Shown one piece after another: positions 33,001-40,468 of a DNA stretch of 64,000 nt. The stretch's first letter is position 1. Every line of letters starts with the position of its first letter. The notes beneath the pieces were generated by a model. That model worked only from the letters and a program-made list of their open reading frames with translations. It was not told the DNA's origin and did no database searches. The stretch spans positions 434,001-498,000 of the forward strand of contig NZ_NFMB01000002.1 of assembly GCF_002161215.1 (NCBI RefSeq). The letters are read 5' to 3'. Made by a program: the position numbers and the translations under genes. The DNA comes from Flavonifractor sp. An10. Lineage in GTDB: Bacteria; Bacillota; Clostridia; Oscillospirales; Oscillospiraceae.

Positions 33001-35264
33001 GAGTATACCCCAGGCTCCAGGTCCGAGATTAAGACCTCACCCCGATCGTTGGTGGTGCGGTCAAGGTAATGGCTGCCATCTTCAATCTTTGCGATGCGGA
33101 AGGTAACACCCGCCAGCCGAGAACCGTCTGCGCTGAGCTTGATCAGCTGAAGGGAGGGCCTGACCGTATTGGTGAAAATGAACTGCGCATCCTCATTGGG
33201 CTTCAGATTGATGATGCGCTGGGCATCGTCGATGACGTATCCCTCACATGCCTTCTCAGTTACCTGGAAGACCCCGGCAGGCAAATGAGACAGGTCGATT
33301 TCTCCGCTTTCATTGGTGGTAAATTCCTCCGGCCCAAAGCTCCCATCTACTGCCTCGATTTCAAAGACTGCGTTGGAAATCACTTTGGAGGGGTCGGCGG
33401 AGTCCACCTTAATCAACCGCATCCCCGGTTTCATGTCATTGAAAAAGACCAGCTCCCTAATGCCGTCACCCGCCTTCAGCTCCACCTCCTGGGGCGTGGT
33501 GTCCAGGATATAGCCCTCGTTTCCGGTGTCCACCTCAAACGCCCGGTAGGTGCCGGGCTCCAGATCGGTAAGCAGGATTTCCCCGAATTCATTGGTCTTG
33601 AAGTTGCCCAGGTAGTCGCCGTCCCGGTAGATGGCGAAATAGACATCGGCCATGACCATATAGTTTTTGCGGTCATACTTTACGATGCGCAGGCCCGGGA
33701 GCTCCTTGTTGATAATGGGAAGGGTAGTTGTCTCCCCGGCCACCACGGTGGCAGTGTAGATGGTGTCATCCTTCAGCCACCCTTCGGGGGCGGTCTGCTC
33801 CTGGATTCGGTATGCGCCCAAGGGAATCTCTCCAAACACTGCTACACCGGCGGGGCCAGTCTCCTGAGTGAAGGTCAGGCCAGACTCAATGTGCTCAATG
33901 GTAATGACCGCGCCGGGCAGATACTCGCCGGTGTCAGACCGCTTCTCAATGCGGAGGGAGCCATACGGATCATTAAAAAATGCCACCTCGGCTACTTCAT
34001 TGTAGACCACGGTGACATTCTGGGCAGGCTGCTCGCTGATGATATGGTTTGCCGGCGCGTCCCGTTCAATGACGGTGTAATTGCCGCAAATGGTCAGGGG
34101 GATTTCAATGCGTCCGTCATCCTGGGTAATAAATACGCCAAGGGAATCGCCGTCCGGGCCAATGACCTCAAAACGGGCGCCGCTGAGGGGGATCTCCGTC
34201 CCGGTCTCGTACTTCAGGATGCGGAGGCCCGTATCCGGAGGATCTTTCTCCGGCGTATCCGCATAGCTGCTGATGGCGTTGAAGTTCAGCGTTGTGGTGG
34301 GGTCGGTATCCACCACATAGTTCTGCAGGTTGCCGTACTCGTCTTTCTCCAGGCAGCTGGCAAAGAACACAGCGTATGCATACACCTCGCAGTTCAGGGA
34401 GAGCTGGACGCTGCCTGCCTGGCCCTGGATGCTCTCCACCGGATACAGTACCTTGAAGATCCCGCCGTGGCCGTTGTTCATCCACTCCGCCTTGATAGAC
34501 GTGATGTCCTGGTTATTTTCGTCTACAATGCGGGTGCCGGCGGGGACGCTTGCGGGGTCAGTGAAGGCGATGTTGATGGCATAGTTGTTCACCCAGGTCT
34601 TGGACCAAACAGTGAACTCCTGCTGCTTGTACTGCTTGCCGTCAATGGTGACCTCGTAGGCGGTGTCACGATCCGGCGTGCAGGTTACCTCCGGGCTTTT
34701 CGTGTCGTTCCAGGCGGTACCCTGGGCATAGATGTCCTTGGCTGCCGCCAGGATCTTCTTTGCCCGCTCTGCCTCATCCCCGGACAGGTTGGGATTTACC
34801 GTGAGCTTGTTGATATCCCAGTCGCTGATGAGATAGCTCCACAGCGCCATTTTGGTGGCGTAAAAGCCCTGGTATTTGTTTTCCAGGCCCAGTTCGGACA
34901 AGGGGCGGGTGGGGTAGCCGCTGGCCACAATGCCCACCACCTTGGGATCGCTGCTTTTTTCCTCTGCCAGGTAGCGGATGCTTTCGCCTTCCTCCACAAC
35001 CTTCTGGACACCAGGCTGATTGGGCGTCACACAGTATGCCGGGATTTCCTTGGTGCCGCTGCCGGTGTCAAACAGGTAATAGACATAATTCTGAGACTGT
35101 ACCTGGCCATTCATCGCCAGATAGTTCATGCGGTAGCCGCCGTTGAAGATGTTGATCTCACCCAAAGCTTCTTCCTCCGATGAGGCGGCAAAGGCGCCGG
35201 CCGGCAGCAGGCCCAGGGCAAGCACCAGGGCCAAAAGCATAGAAAGCAGTCGTTTCATTTCCAT
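30060..35264 (-). CDS. Giant Cna-B/SpaA-repeat surface adhesin with truncated sorting signal
   Basis: This 1734-residue secreted protein has a signal peptide (MKRLLSMLLALVLALGLLPAGAFA within the first 27 residues). It then has a thioester-domain-like region (AYCVTPNQPG near residue 77, YATKMALWSYL near 135). About 13 Cna-B/SpaA repeats of around 90 residues follow, each opening with a strand such as LRILKYETG, LVIEKWG or VEIIKVDEAD. A DUF11-like domain of about 150 residues is last. The end is LPRTGY and a stop, so the sortase motif is present but the hydrophobic helix and basic tail are missing. A sortase gene lies directly upstream. Confidence 0.85.
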   Translation of the reverse strand: MEMKRLLSMLLALVLALGLLPAGAFAASSEEEALGEINIFNGGYRMNYLAMNGQVQSQNYVYYLFDTGSGTKEIPAYCVTPNQPGVQKVVEEGESIRYLAEEKSSDPKVVGIVASGYPTRPLSELGLENKYQGFYATKMALWSYLISDWDINKLTVNPNLSGDEAERAKKILAAAKDIYAQGTAWNDTKSPEVTCTPDRDTAYEVTIDGKQYKQQEFTVWSKTWVNNYAINIAFTDPASVPAGTRIVDENNQDITSIKAEWMNNGHGGIFKVLYPVESIQGQAGSVQLSLNCEVYAYAVFFASCLEKDEYGNLQNYVVDTDPTTTLNFNAISSYADTPEKDPPDTGLRILKYETGTEIPLSGARFEVIGPDGDSLGVFITQDDGRIEIPLTICGNYTVIERDAPANHIISEQPAQNVTVVYNEVAEVAFFNDPYGSLRIEKRSDTGEYLPGAVITIEHIESGLTFTQETGPAGVAVFGEIPLGAYRIQEQTAPEGWLKDDTIYTATVVAGETTTLPIINKELPGLRIVKYDRKNYMVMADVYFAIYRDGDYLGNFKTNEFGEILLTDLEPGTYRAFEVDTGNEGYILDTTPQEVELKAGDGIRELVFFNDMKPGMRLIKVDSADPSKVISNAVFEIEAVDGSFGPEEFTTNESGEIDLSHLPAGVFQVTEKACEGYVIDDAQRIINLKPNEDAQFIFTNTVRPSLQLIKLSADGSRLAGVTFRIAKIEDGSHYLDRTTNDRGEVLISDLEPGVYSVKEQSTLENHILDPKEYHVELFPGRTSTITLTNEKRPNLIIHKRDADSGQPVPHTVFLVKGADGHSIAEAETDENGIAVVENLLPGVVEVVEKSVPEPYLLAEESQLVTLYPNRDRDVYFENHKRPTIEIIKENEITHDPLSNVPVQVWYASNNTSTGEYNDLGVFYTDEEGRIVLSDPDISLRDGWFRIEELEAPKGFSLTESSKQEAFIAAGEGHTFRIYNRPNSAIVVWKYDSVHPEQAIEGAVFQVRYLSGNTSGTGGTVIGTYRTSANGSFTVTGCKPGTYIIEELSSDGTHVIDTPPQTVYLSGEEQEVVQVYFGNSPKGSLLIKKVSSADNSPISDVQFFVTESDGTVVGNSNGYFTTDSAGTILIDNIDPGTTLVAKEVKAKEGFLLDDTPQTAQIKAGQTTTLEFRNKPMGNLVIEKWGRNGSTEVPLEGVKFEIKYANGQYVDAAGGTLSSNGIYYSDSTGKVILSGISGTVVVTELESVPGYTVNPDSQSQTVTINPNDTQTIRFYNNAVGGVEIIKVDEADKTQRLANATFEIRKMDDALVDTVTVDQNGRAFLPLEDGAYYALEVTAPEGYKLDDTPHYFEVKDGKTSKLTITNRALSGILIHKTDESTGEGIYGVSFLLYDSSNTPIGQYTSDDRGYVYIEDLEAGRYYLRELENEGYVPDTQKKTVYVKSGETTEVEWENTPITGQIQITKTSADYNSMNGWPAGTPIPNTVFEIYNDRTGKLVDTIKTDRNGVAVSKPLPLGRYKIVEAQAAEFYGLDKTPIQVELEFAGQIVKTAMTNKSLYTNVSIKKTGYVEVMPGQSIRYDFSGIANNSTTSLTSFYWRDTLPTQAIRLDKIITGTYNVNGSYKVVYQTNLSGGTWRTMYDNLLTRQNYTLDASPAALGLASNEYVTAFMVSFGVVPANFRQVEAPQVYCTVVSQLASGTQFTNQADVGGVYDGQWIMATSRWVTRVYKPSQPLPRTGY

Positions 35265-35269
35265 CCCTC

Positions 35270-36055
35270 CTAGATTTCTACTGCCCGCACCATCCAGCGG
35301 TAGGCGGGCTGGTTTGCGACACAGGTGTACAGGGTGATCTGGTTCCCTGTGGTAGCGGTCAAGCCGCTGGTATCCGTCTCCAGGATCTTGCTGACACTGG
35401 TCACTTCGTAGGTGCGGGTGCCCAGCTTAGTGGTCAGAGTCACTCTGTCACCAGCGGAGAGCGTGTGGATCTTCCCAAACTGCGCGTGTGCGCCGCGGTT
35501 GTGGGCCGCAATACACACGTTGCCATCCCAGATGCTGGTATCCGTAAAATGCCCGGCGCCCTTGGCCAGAGGTGTGGTGCCGGTACCCTCGTATACCTTC
35601 ACATTCACCCCGATGGAGGGGATCTTCAGCGTGGCCAGATAGCCGCCGGAATAGTAGAGGTCATCGGTCACATAGGTATACCCAACGGTGGTGCTGGCTT
35701 CCCCGGAACTGCCGCTTGCTGCATCTGAGGCAGGCGGGAAGATAACGGGCATATTGCCGCCGGTGATCGTCCCAACAGCCATGCCGCCGGGGGCCAGATC
35801 GGGGGTCAGATAGGTGCCCGTCCCAAGGGCGTCCGCACTGAGACTGCCGAAGGTGGGCGGGATCAGCGCCGCGTTTTTGCTCACATCCTCATTCTTCATC
35901 GCTCCACCGTCCGCCGTGTAGATCACTTCGATAGAGGTGGGAGAACCATAGTCCGGGTCTCCGGGGGCATCAATACTGTAATCCAAGGCACTGGCGGGCA
36001 GGGCCAGGGCCGCGGACAGGCAGATGGTCAGGCAGGTGGTTATCAGCTTTTTCAT
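35270..36055 (-). CDS. Sortase (class C/D-like), secreted
   Basis: This 261-residue protein has an N-terminal signal (MKKLITTCLTICLSAALALPASA). After a linker of about 110 residues comes a sortase domain from about residue 145. Catalytic His is in CIAAHNRGAHAQF, Cys in LYTCVANQ, and Arg follows in YRWMVRA. It would cut LPxTG-type signals and join the protein to the wall or to pilin subunits. Its natural substrate is the adhesin gene immediately downstream. It overlaps its upstream gene by four bases. There is no C-terminal helix. Confidence 0.85.
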   Translation of the reverse strand: MKKLITTCLTICLSAALALPASALDYSIDAPGDPDYGSPTSIEVIYTADGGAMKNEDVSKNAALIPPTFGSLSADALGTGTYLTPDLAPGGMAVGTITGGNMPVIFPPASDAASGSSGEASTTVGYTYVTDDLYYSGGYLATLKIPSIGVNVKVYEGTGTTPLAKGAGHFTDTSIWDGNVCIAAHNRGAHAQFGKIHTLSAGDRVTLTTKLGTRTYEVTSVSKILETDTSGLTATTGNQITLYTCVANQPAYRWMVRAVEI

Positions 36056-36969
36056 TGGTCATCCTCCTCTGTCGTCTCCTGGCGGCGTCTCATAAACAGA
36101 GCTGCCCCGATCCCTACGCCGGCCAGGGCCACGACGCCAAAGGGCACCGCAATGGGCAGCCAGTTGAACTGGGCAGGCGCGGAGTCCTCCGTTTCTGCCG
36201 GCAGGATGGGTTCCAGTGGCGTTCCCTCAAAGATGGCCACATAGCGCACTTTGTTCAGGGCGATCCGGCTGACCGTGCCAGTGTAGTCTGCCGTCACCGT
36301 ATAGCCCTTCACATAGCTGCTGGTGGCGGTACCGGTGTAGGTGGCCACAGCGGTAAATCGATCCCCCAGAGCGTAGCCGTCCATACTGGCCGTGTTGTCC
36401 GTCTGCCAGTTGATGGTCTGGAGGGTCAGGGTGCGCCCGTCCTCTTGGATGCTCTTGGGGATGTACTGGGTGTCCTGGTTGGCCAGGTTGGGGTAGGTTC
36501 TGGTGGCAGAGACCTCTTTGGTGGAGCTGCCGTAACCGGCCACCTCTACCCGGACGGTGGACAGGTCCAGGCTGAGGGTGCCGGACAGGCCGTCGTCGGT
36601 AATAAATTCCTTCTCTGTGGGCAGCAGCGCCAGCACGGATTCCATATCCTTGTTCTTGCTGGGCAGGGAGACGGTCTCCGTATGCTGGCGGCTTTCGTTT
36701 TCCGGGAGCTCCTGCTTCAGCAGGTCGGTCAGGGTATAGTGAAAGCCATCCTGCTCAAAGTCAGAGCGGGGGATGCCCGCCGGGTCATCCTCCGGCCCCA
36801 GGTCGTAGATCTTTTTCAGCTCCGTGCCGTCCTCGTTGCGGGTGATGGAGGTGGGATAGCACACCTGGGCAGAGGCGCCGGCACCCACCGGTTCCGCTGC
36901 CAGGGCCGCGGGGCACAGCATCGTTGCCAACGTAAGAGCCAGAATGGAAAGGGATAGAGCTCGTTTCAT
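36052..36969 (-). CDS. Membrane-anchored surface protein of the sortase operon
   Basis: This 305-residue protein has a signal peptide (MKRALSLSILALTLATMLCPAALA), an extracellular region rich in Thr, and a C-terminal membrane helix (about residues 268-292) followed by MRRRQETTEEDDQ. Repeated beta-type segments occur (TRTYPNLANQDTQYIPKSI, YTVTADYTGTVS). It lies between SpoVG-like and sortase genes and overlaps the sortase by four bases. It may act as a membrane partner or anchor for the adhesin, which is inference. No family is recognised. Confidence 0.65.
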   Translation of the reverse strand: MKRALSLSILALTLATMLCPAALAAEPVGAGASAQVCYPTSITRNEDGTELKKIYDLGPEDDPAGIPRSDFEQDGFHYTLTDLLKQELPENESRQHTETVSLPSKNKDMESVLALLPTEKEFITDDGLSGTLSLDLSTVRVEVAGYGSSTKEVSATRTYPNLANQDTQYIPKSIQEDGRTLTLQTINWQTDNTASMDGYALGDRFTAVATYTGTATSSYVKGYTVTADYTGTVSRIALNKVRYVAIFEGTPLEPILPAETEDSAPAQFNWLPIAVPFGVVALAGVGIGAALFMRRRQETTEEDDQ

Positions 36970-36982
36970 CTTGTGTTCCTCC

Positions 36983-37309
36983 TTACATCGTCATGGCAGG
37001 GCCATTGTTTTCCTGCGTCTTCTGCATGTTCTGAGCTTGGGTCTGGGTGTAGGCATCCAGCACCTGCCGGTCAAACTGCTGCTTGAATTCCTTGGTGCAG
37101 GGAAAGCAGACATCCCGGTATTCTCCCTGCACCTTTCTGCTGGGCATTGAGACGAAGAGCCCGTTTTTGCTCTCCATGATCCGCACATCCCGGATGGCAA
37201 AGCAGTTGTTCAGGGTCACAGATGCGGTGGCCACGGTGGGGCCTTCCCCGCGATAGGGGTAGATCCTCACATCCAGCTCCATGGGGGTTGCTGCGCTGTT
37301 GGCACTCAT
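36983..37309 (-). CDS. SpoVG-like protein with GPAMTM tail
   Basis: This 108-residue protein has the SpoVG domain: DVRIYPYRGEGPTVATASVTLNNCFAIRDVRI, then NGLFVSMPSRK and EYRDVCFP. SpoVG binds nucleic acid and regulates many genes. Compared with chromosomal SpoVG it carries an extra polar tail (TQTQAQNMQKTQENNG) ending GPAMTM, the same six residues that end the ArdA-like protein at 40469. GGAGGAA precedes ATG 37309. It overlaps the upstream gene by four bases. Confidence 0.8.
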   Translation of the reverse strand: MSANSAATPMELDVRIYPYRGEGPTVATASVTLNNCFAIRDVRIMESKNGLFVSMPSRKVQGEYRDVCFPCTKEFKQQFDRQVLDAYTQTQAQNMQKTQENNGPAMTM

Positions 37310-37962
37310 TTCTTTCTTCCTCCTGTCGTTGATGTATTTTGGTCAAGCCGCTCCAGGGTGCGGCGAACCAACAGATCGTACTCCCAGGGCTCGATCTCCA
37401 GATAACAATAATCGCCGCGCTCTGTCAGCCCATCTGCCCGGAATTTGAGTACCAGGGGATGGCTGGAGGCGCGGCGTTTCCATTCCTCTAAGGAGACCCA
37501 GCCCGTACCGGCAATGTAGACCCAGCGAATGGCGGAACCCGGGTCGTGGTTGATGCTCAGCCACAAATACTTGTCCCGTAGGTGCTTGGGAAGCCGGTTC
37601 GAGCGTGAGAGCGGCATGATGGCGTCAGAACAGAATTGATATCGCAGGTTGAACTGTTTGATACAGTCCTGTGTGGCAGACTTTGCTTCCGGCAGATCCG
37701 CCCAGAGAGGGTACTGCCGGTAGTCGGAGGCCAGGATATCTTCACCCGCTGTATCAAAGGAAAAGAGCGGTACACACCGGACAAGCTCCAGGACATGCAT
37801 ACTGTCCGTCAGCCCAAGTCGCTTGTCCTTCGAAAGGGGAATCTTTCGATAAGAGCGGATTGCCTCCTCCAGGGTGTCAAAATGCTGAATGGTCCATCCC
37901 TTGCGGAGCAGACCTTTCCGCGACAGGGACATATCGTCAATGGTGTAATAAAAAACCTTCAC
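37306..37962 (-). CDS. Hypothetical leading-region protein
   Basis: This 218-residue protein begins with GTG 37962 (KVFYYTIDDMSLSRKGLLRKGW), with GGAGGG upstream. It contains TLEEAIRSYRKIPLSKDKRLGLTDSMHVLELVRCVPLF and ends in a basic tail (TSTTGGRKK), without the Met-rich ending of its neighbours. It has no signal or membrane segment. It is coupled to the SpoVG-like gene by a four-base overlap. The family is unknown to me; similar proteins occur in the leading region of Clostridial ICEs. Confidence 0.65.
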   Translation of the reverse strand: MKVFYYTIDDMSLSRKGLLRKGWTIQHFDTLEEAIRSYRKIPLSKDKRLGLTDSMHVLELVRCVPLFSFDTAGEDILASDYRQYPLWADLPEAKSATQDCIKQFNLRYQFCSDAIMPLSRSNRLPKHLRDKYLWLSINHDPGSAIRWVYIAGTGWVSLEEWKRRASSHPLVLKFRADGLTERGDYCYLEIEPWEYDLLVRRTLERLDQNTSTTGGRKK

Positions 37963-37963
37963 A

Positions 37964-38716
37964 TTATCCCTCCATGTTCATCCCATTCATGCCGGATATA
38001 TGTTGCTGCGATTGGTGTGCCAAGAGCTGCTCCAACTTCGCACTGGCCCAATCCGGCAGGAATTTTTCATCCAGCACCCCCACAAACTCGGTGCGGTTCC
38101 ACCGTGTTGTCTCACCGTCGCCCAGGCAGGTACAGCGGATGGAGCGCCCAATGGCATGGGGGCTGCAGCCAAACCCGTCATGGGCGTACCAAAGTTGGTT
38201 TTCTTGAGACCAGCAGGCCTCCCGCAGAGTGTCAGGACTCAGTACCAGTACCTTTCCCTGATAATCCAGCTCAGACCAGGAATTGGACAGACAGTGCTCC
38301 GGGCCAAAGAGGTTCAGCTCCTGATAGGCCCTGCGGAACTGGGTCACAAATCCATCCAGCACGGCAGGGTGTGACTCCACAATGAAGTCCACTTTGTGGC
38401 CCGTATCGTCAGGGATAAAGGTGCGCTGCGCCCAACTTTTGTTGTCTGGTCTGAAACGGCCATCCCAGCTCTTTTCCTGGATGGTATTGGCCAGCACCCA
38501 GTTCACCCGTTTGAAACCGAACTCCTCCACCACTTCTTTGGCACAGTCTGCTTTGAGGTGCATTCCGTCAAAGCCCTGCCGGATACTCTCCTCAATGGCC
38601 TTTTTGCAGGCAATGTTGGCCTGATAGCTGGCCCGCCAGAGGGCGATATCGCCTTCCCGCCGGGCGGTATCCAGGCCTTGGGTGTAGAGATAGGTATCAT
38701 TCTTCAATTTCTTCAT
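37964..38716 (-). CDS. DUF3849-domain protein with Met-rich tail
   Basis: This is a protein of about 250 residues. Its N-terminal half follows DUF3849: LYTQGLDTARREGDIALWRASYQANIACKKAI, then KADCAKEVVEEFGFKRVNWVLANTI and DGRFRPDNKSWA. The end is SGMNGMNMEG. The start is uncertain: ATG 38716 is immediately after GGAGG, while TTG 38707 has ideal nine-base spacing; both overlap the upstream gene. The function is unknown. It belongs to the group of leading-region proteins sharing a similar C-terminal end. Confidence 0.75.
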   Translation of the reverse strand: MKKLKNDTYLYTQGLDTARREGDIALWRASYQANIACKKAIEESIRQGFDGMHLKADCAKEVVEEFGFKRVNWVLANTIQEKSWDGRFRPDNKSWAQRTFIPDDTGHKVDFIVESHPAVLDGFVTQFRRAYQELNLFGPEHCLSNSWSELDYQGKVLVLSPDTLREACWSQENQLWYAHDGFGCSPHAIGRSIRCTCLGDGETTRWNRTEFVGVLDEKFLPDWASAKLEQLLAHQSQQHISGMNGMNMEG

Positions 38717-39065
38717 CCTCCATTGCCAGAAGCAAACGCAGGCCGTCCGGACTGGCGCCGCAGCCCAGAAGATCGTCCAGAACATCCCTGTCCACATGGT
38801 CCAGCGGATCCGGAACGTCCACGGTGTTCACAATTTCATTGCTGGCGTCCACCAACTGGAGCATCATGGAATCGATTTTTTCCTGGAATAGGTCAATCAT
38901 TTGTAGAGCTTCTTTCACCGAGAGTTTGTCTCGGCTGAGCAGGACGCAGCCCTTTTGGACATCACAAATCAGTTTTTCGCTTCCAACCAGGCCGGACAGC
39001 ACCTTGATAAGGGGGGAGAGTGTCAAGCCGGGTTTATCTAAGTCCGGATAGATTACAAACTGCAT
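38697..39065 (-). CDS. Hypothetical acidic leading-region protein
   Basis: This 122-residue protein begins MQFVIYPDLDKPGLTLSPLIKVLSG and has a helical middle (SVKEALQMIDLFQEKIDSMMLQLVDASNEIV). It ends in an acidic run, AMEDEEIEE. AGGAGG precedes ATG 39065. Its 3' end overlaps the DUF3849 gene by 20 bases, and the overlap contains that gene's ribosome site. The family is unknown; it has no Met-rich tail. Confidence 0.6.
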   Translation of the reverse strand: MQFVIYPDLDKPGLTLSPLIKVLSGLVGSEKLICDVQKGCVLLSRDKLSVKEALQMIDLFQEKIDSMMLQLVDASNEIVNTVDVPDPLDHVDRDVLDDLLGCGASPDGLRLLLAMEDEEIEE

Positions 39066-39092
39066 AGCAAATACCTCCTGTCTTAAAATCGT

Positions 39093-40034
39093 CTATGCCG
39101 CATCAGGTTCGTGGATCAGCTTATAATTCCGCTCCTCTCCCTCTGCCTCCCCAAAGGGGAACAGAGTAAATTGCTGACCATCACGCTTCCATTTGCGCGG
39201 GTCATAGTTGGTGATGATCAGTTCCTCATACACGCTGTCTGCCGTCTGGGACATACTGTTGGGGCGGGTGGTGTAGAAGATGTAGAACTCCTTGTAGAGA
39301 TTCAGAATGAACGGGCAGAAGTTGTAGGATACCATCACACGCCCTTTGCAGTTCACCAGTACATCGTGGAGCCGCTGGTGATCTTCCACCGGAAAATCCA
39401 CCGGGTAGCAGTCTTCCGCCTGGTAATAGGGCGGGTCACAGTAGAAAAATGCATTCTCCCGGTCATACTGCCGGATCAGGCTCTCAAAGTCCTTGTTCTC
39501 AACCACCACATTGGCCAGTCTGCGAGAGCACTCCCAGATCAGATGGAAGAAGCGGCGGATATCACATGGCTTTCCGGCAAAGGCCTTTCCTCCTCCGCTG
39601 AAGCTGTAGCGGATCAGCTTGAAGTAGTCCGCCGCCCGCCGGACGTCCCCCCGCGGGGAACGCTCCAGCAGCAGCTTCCGGATCATCTCCTGTTCCGGAG
39701 GTTTCAGATATACCTGGGTCAGCTCCAGCTCCTCCTCCAGGTAATCGTCGGTAAACTCATCCTTGGAGAAAAATTTATGAAGTACCTCGAAATCGTCCCT
39801 GGAGTTGAGGGGGAGAAAACCCAGTTCCTTCAGCAGGGCCATCGTCCGGTTCTTGACACAGCAGAACAGATTGGTCAGGTTGCTGTTGTAGTCGTTGTAG
39901 ACCTCCAGACAACCCTTGCGGATAGGGCGGTCAAGGGTTACTGTCCCGCTCCCGCCAAACACGTCGATGAAGCGGGGATACCAGGGCGGCGCCAGCTTTC
40001 GGATCAGCCAGAGGAGCTTGCCCTTTCCTCCCAC
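39093..40034 (-). CDS. D12-class DNA adenine methylase
   Basis: This is a protein of about 313 residues that methylates adenine N6 in DNA, possibly shielding the ICE from host restriction. SAM-binding FGGSGTV is at about residue 25 and catalytic DPPYY is near 200. The first usual start codon, GTG 40034, falls inside the conserved N-terminal motif (IPWVGGKGK). The frame reads on upstream as ARSFIPW to an ATT at 40058 with GGAGG at good spacing. True translation may therefore begin at ATT 40058. It follows the HTH gene by 30 bases or fewer. Confidence 0.85.
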   Translation of the reverse strand: MGGKGKLLWLIRKLAPPWYPRFIDVFGGSGTVTLDRPIRKGCLEVYNDYNSNLTNLFCCVKNRTMALLKELGFLPLNSRDDFEVLHKFFSKDEFTDDYLEEELELTQVYLKPPEQEMIRKLLLERSPRGDVRRAADYFKLIRYSFSGGGKAFAGKPCDIRRFFHLIWECSRRLANVVVENKDFESLIRQYDRENAFFYCDPPYYQAEDCYPVDFPVEDHQRLHDVLVNCKGRVMVSYNFCPFILNLYKEFYIFYTTRPNSMSQTADSVYEELIITNYDPRKWKRDGQQFTLFPFGEAEGEERNYKLIHEPDAA

Positions 40035-40064
40035 CCAGGGAATAAAGGACCTGGCAATACGCCC

Positions 40065-40367
40065 TCACCTCCTCGCTGGAAAACCGTCCAGAGCTTGCTC
40101 CAAGCCCTGAATCGCCGCATCCAGCCCGGCACGCATTTTCTTCAGATTTCGGATGGTAGCATAGACTTCCCCTGCGGTCTGGGCATAGAAGTAACCGTTC
40201 CGGTCACTGGCAATGGGCTCGCACTCCTGCCGCAGACGATTGACCGCTTTCCGCAGTTCTGTGCCGTTGAGATTCAGTGTCCGCCCCAGTTCTTTTCCTC
40301 CCATACAGCGGTCCCGTCCAAGGCAGGCCCCTTTCAGGTAGGCCAGCAGTCTCTCTTCCCGATTCAT
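40065..40367 (-). CDS. Small HTH protein upstream of the methylase
   Basis: This 100-residue protein begins MNREERLLAYLKGACLGRDRCM. It contains GGKELGRTLNLNGTELRKAVNRLRQ, a winged-helix-like unit, and the strand pair GYFYAQTAGEV. AAGGAGG precedes ATG 40367. It is probably a DNA-binding regulator or specificity helper for the adjacent methylase, which is inferred from adjacency only. Confidence 0.6.
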   Translation of the reverse strand: MNREERLLAYLKGACLGRDRCMGGKELGRTLNLNGTELRKAVNRLRQECEPIASDRNGYFYAQTAGEVYATIRNLKKMRAGLDAAIQGLEQALDGFPARR

Positions 40368-40415
40368 CGTTTCCCTCCTTTTCCGGGCCTGTTTTTCCAA
40401 AAGGGCACAAAAAAC

Positions 40416-40448
40416 GGGGCCGCTTGTCCCTATCGGAAAAACGGCCCC
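40416..40448 (-). terminator. Hairpin after ArdA-like gene
   Basis: GGGGCCG (40416-40422) pairs with CGGCCCC (40442-40448), with T runs beyond it in the minus-strand direction. It lies between the 342-residue gene and the HTH-methylase pair, which therefore may form a separate unit. Confidence 0.6.
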
Positions 40449-40468
40449 TGTGTGAGATATGAGATTGG

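Noticed and set aside
33069-35183. A 704-codon plus-strand open frame opposite the adhesin gene
   Set aside because: It is a shadow of the Cna-B gene: it lacks a ribosome site, has no domain pattern, and exists because of the strong codon bias of the real minus-strand gene.
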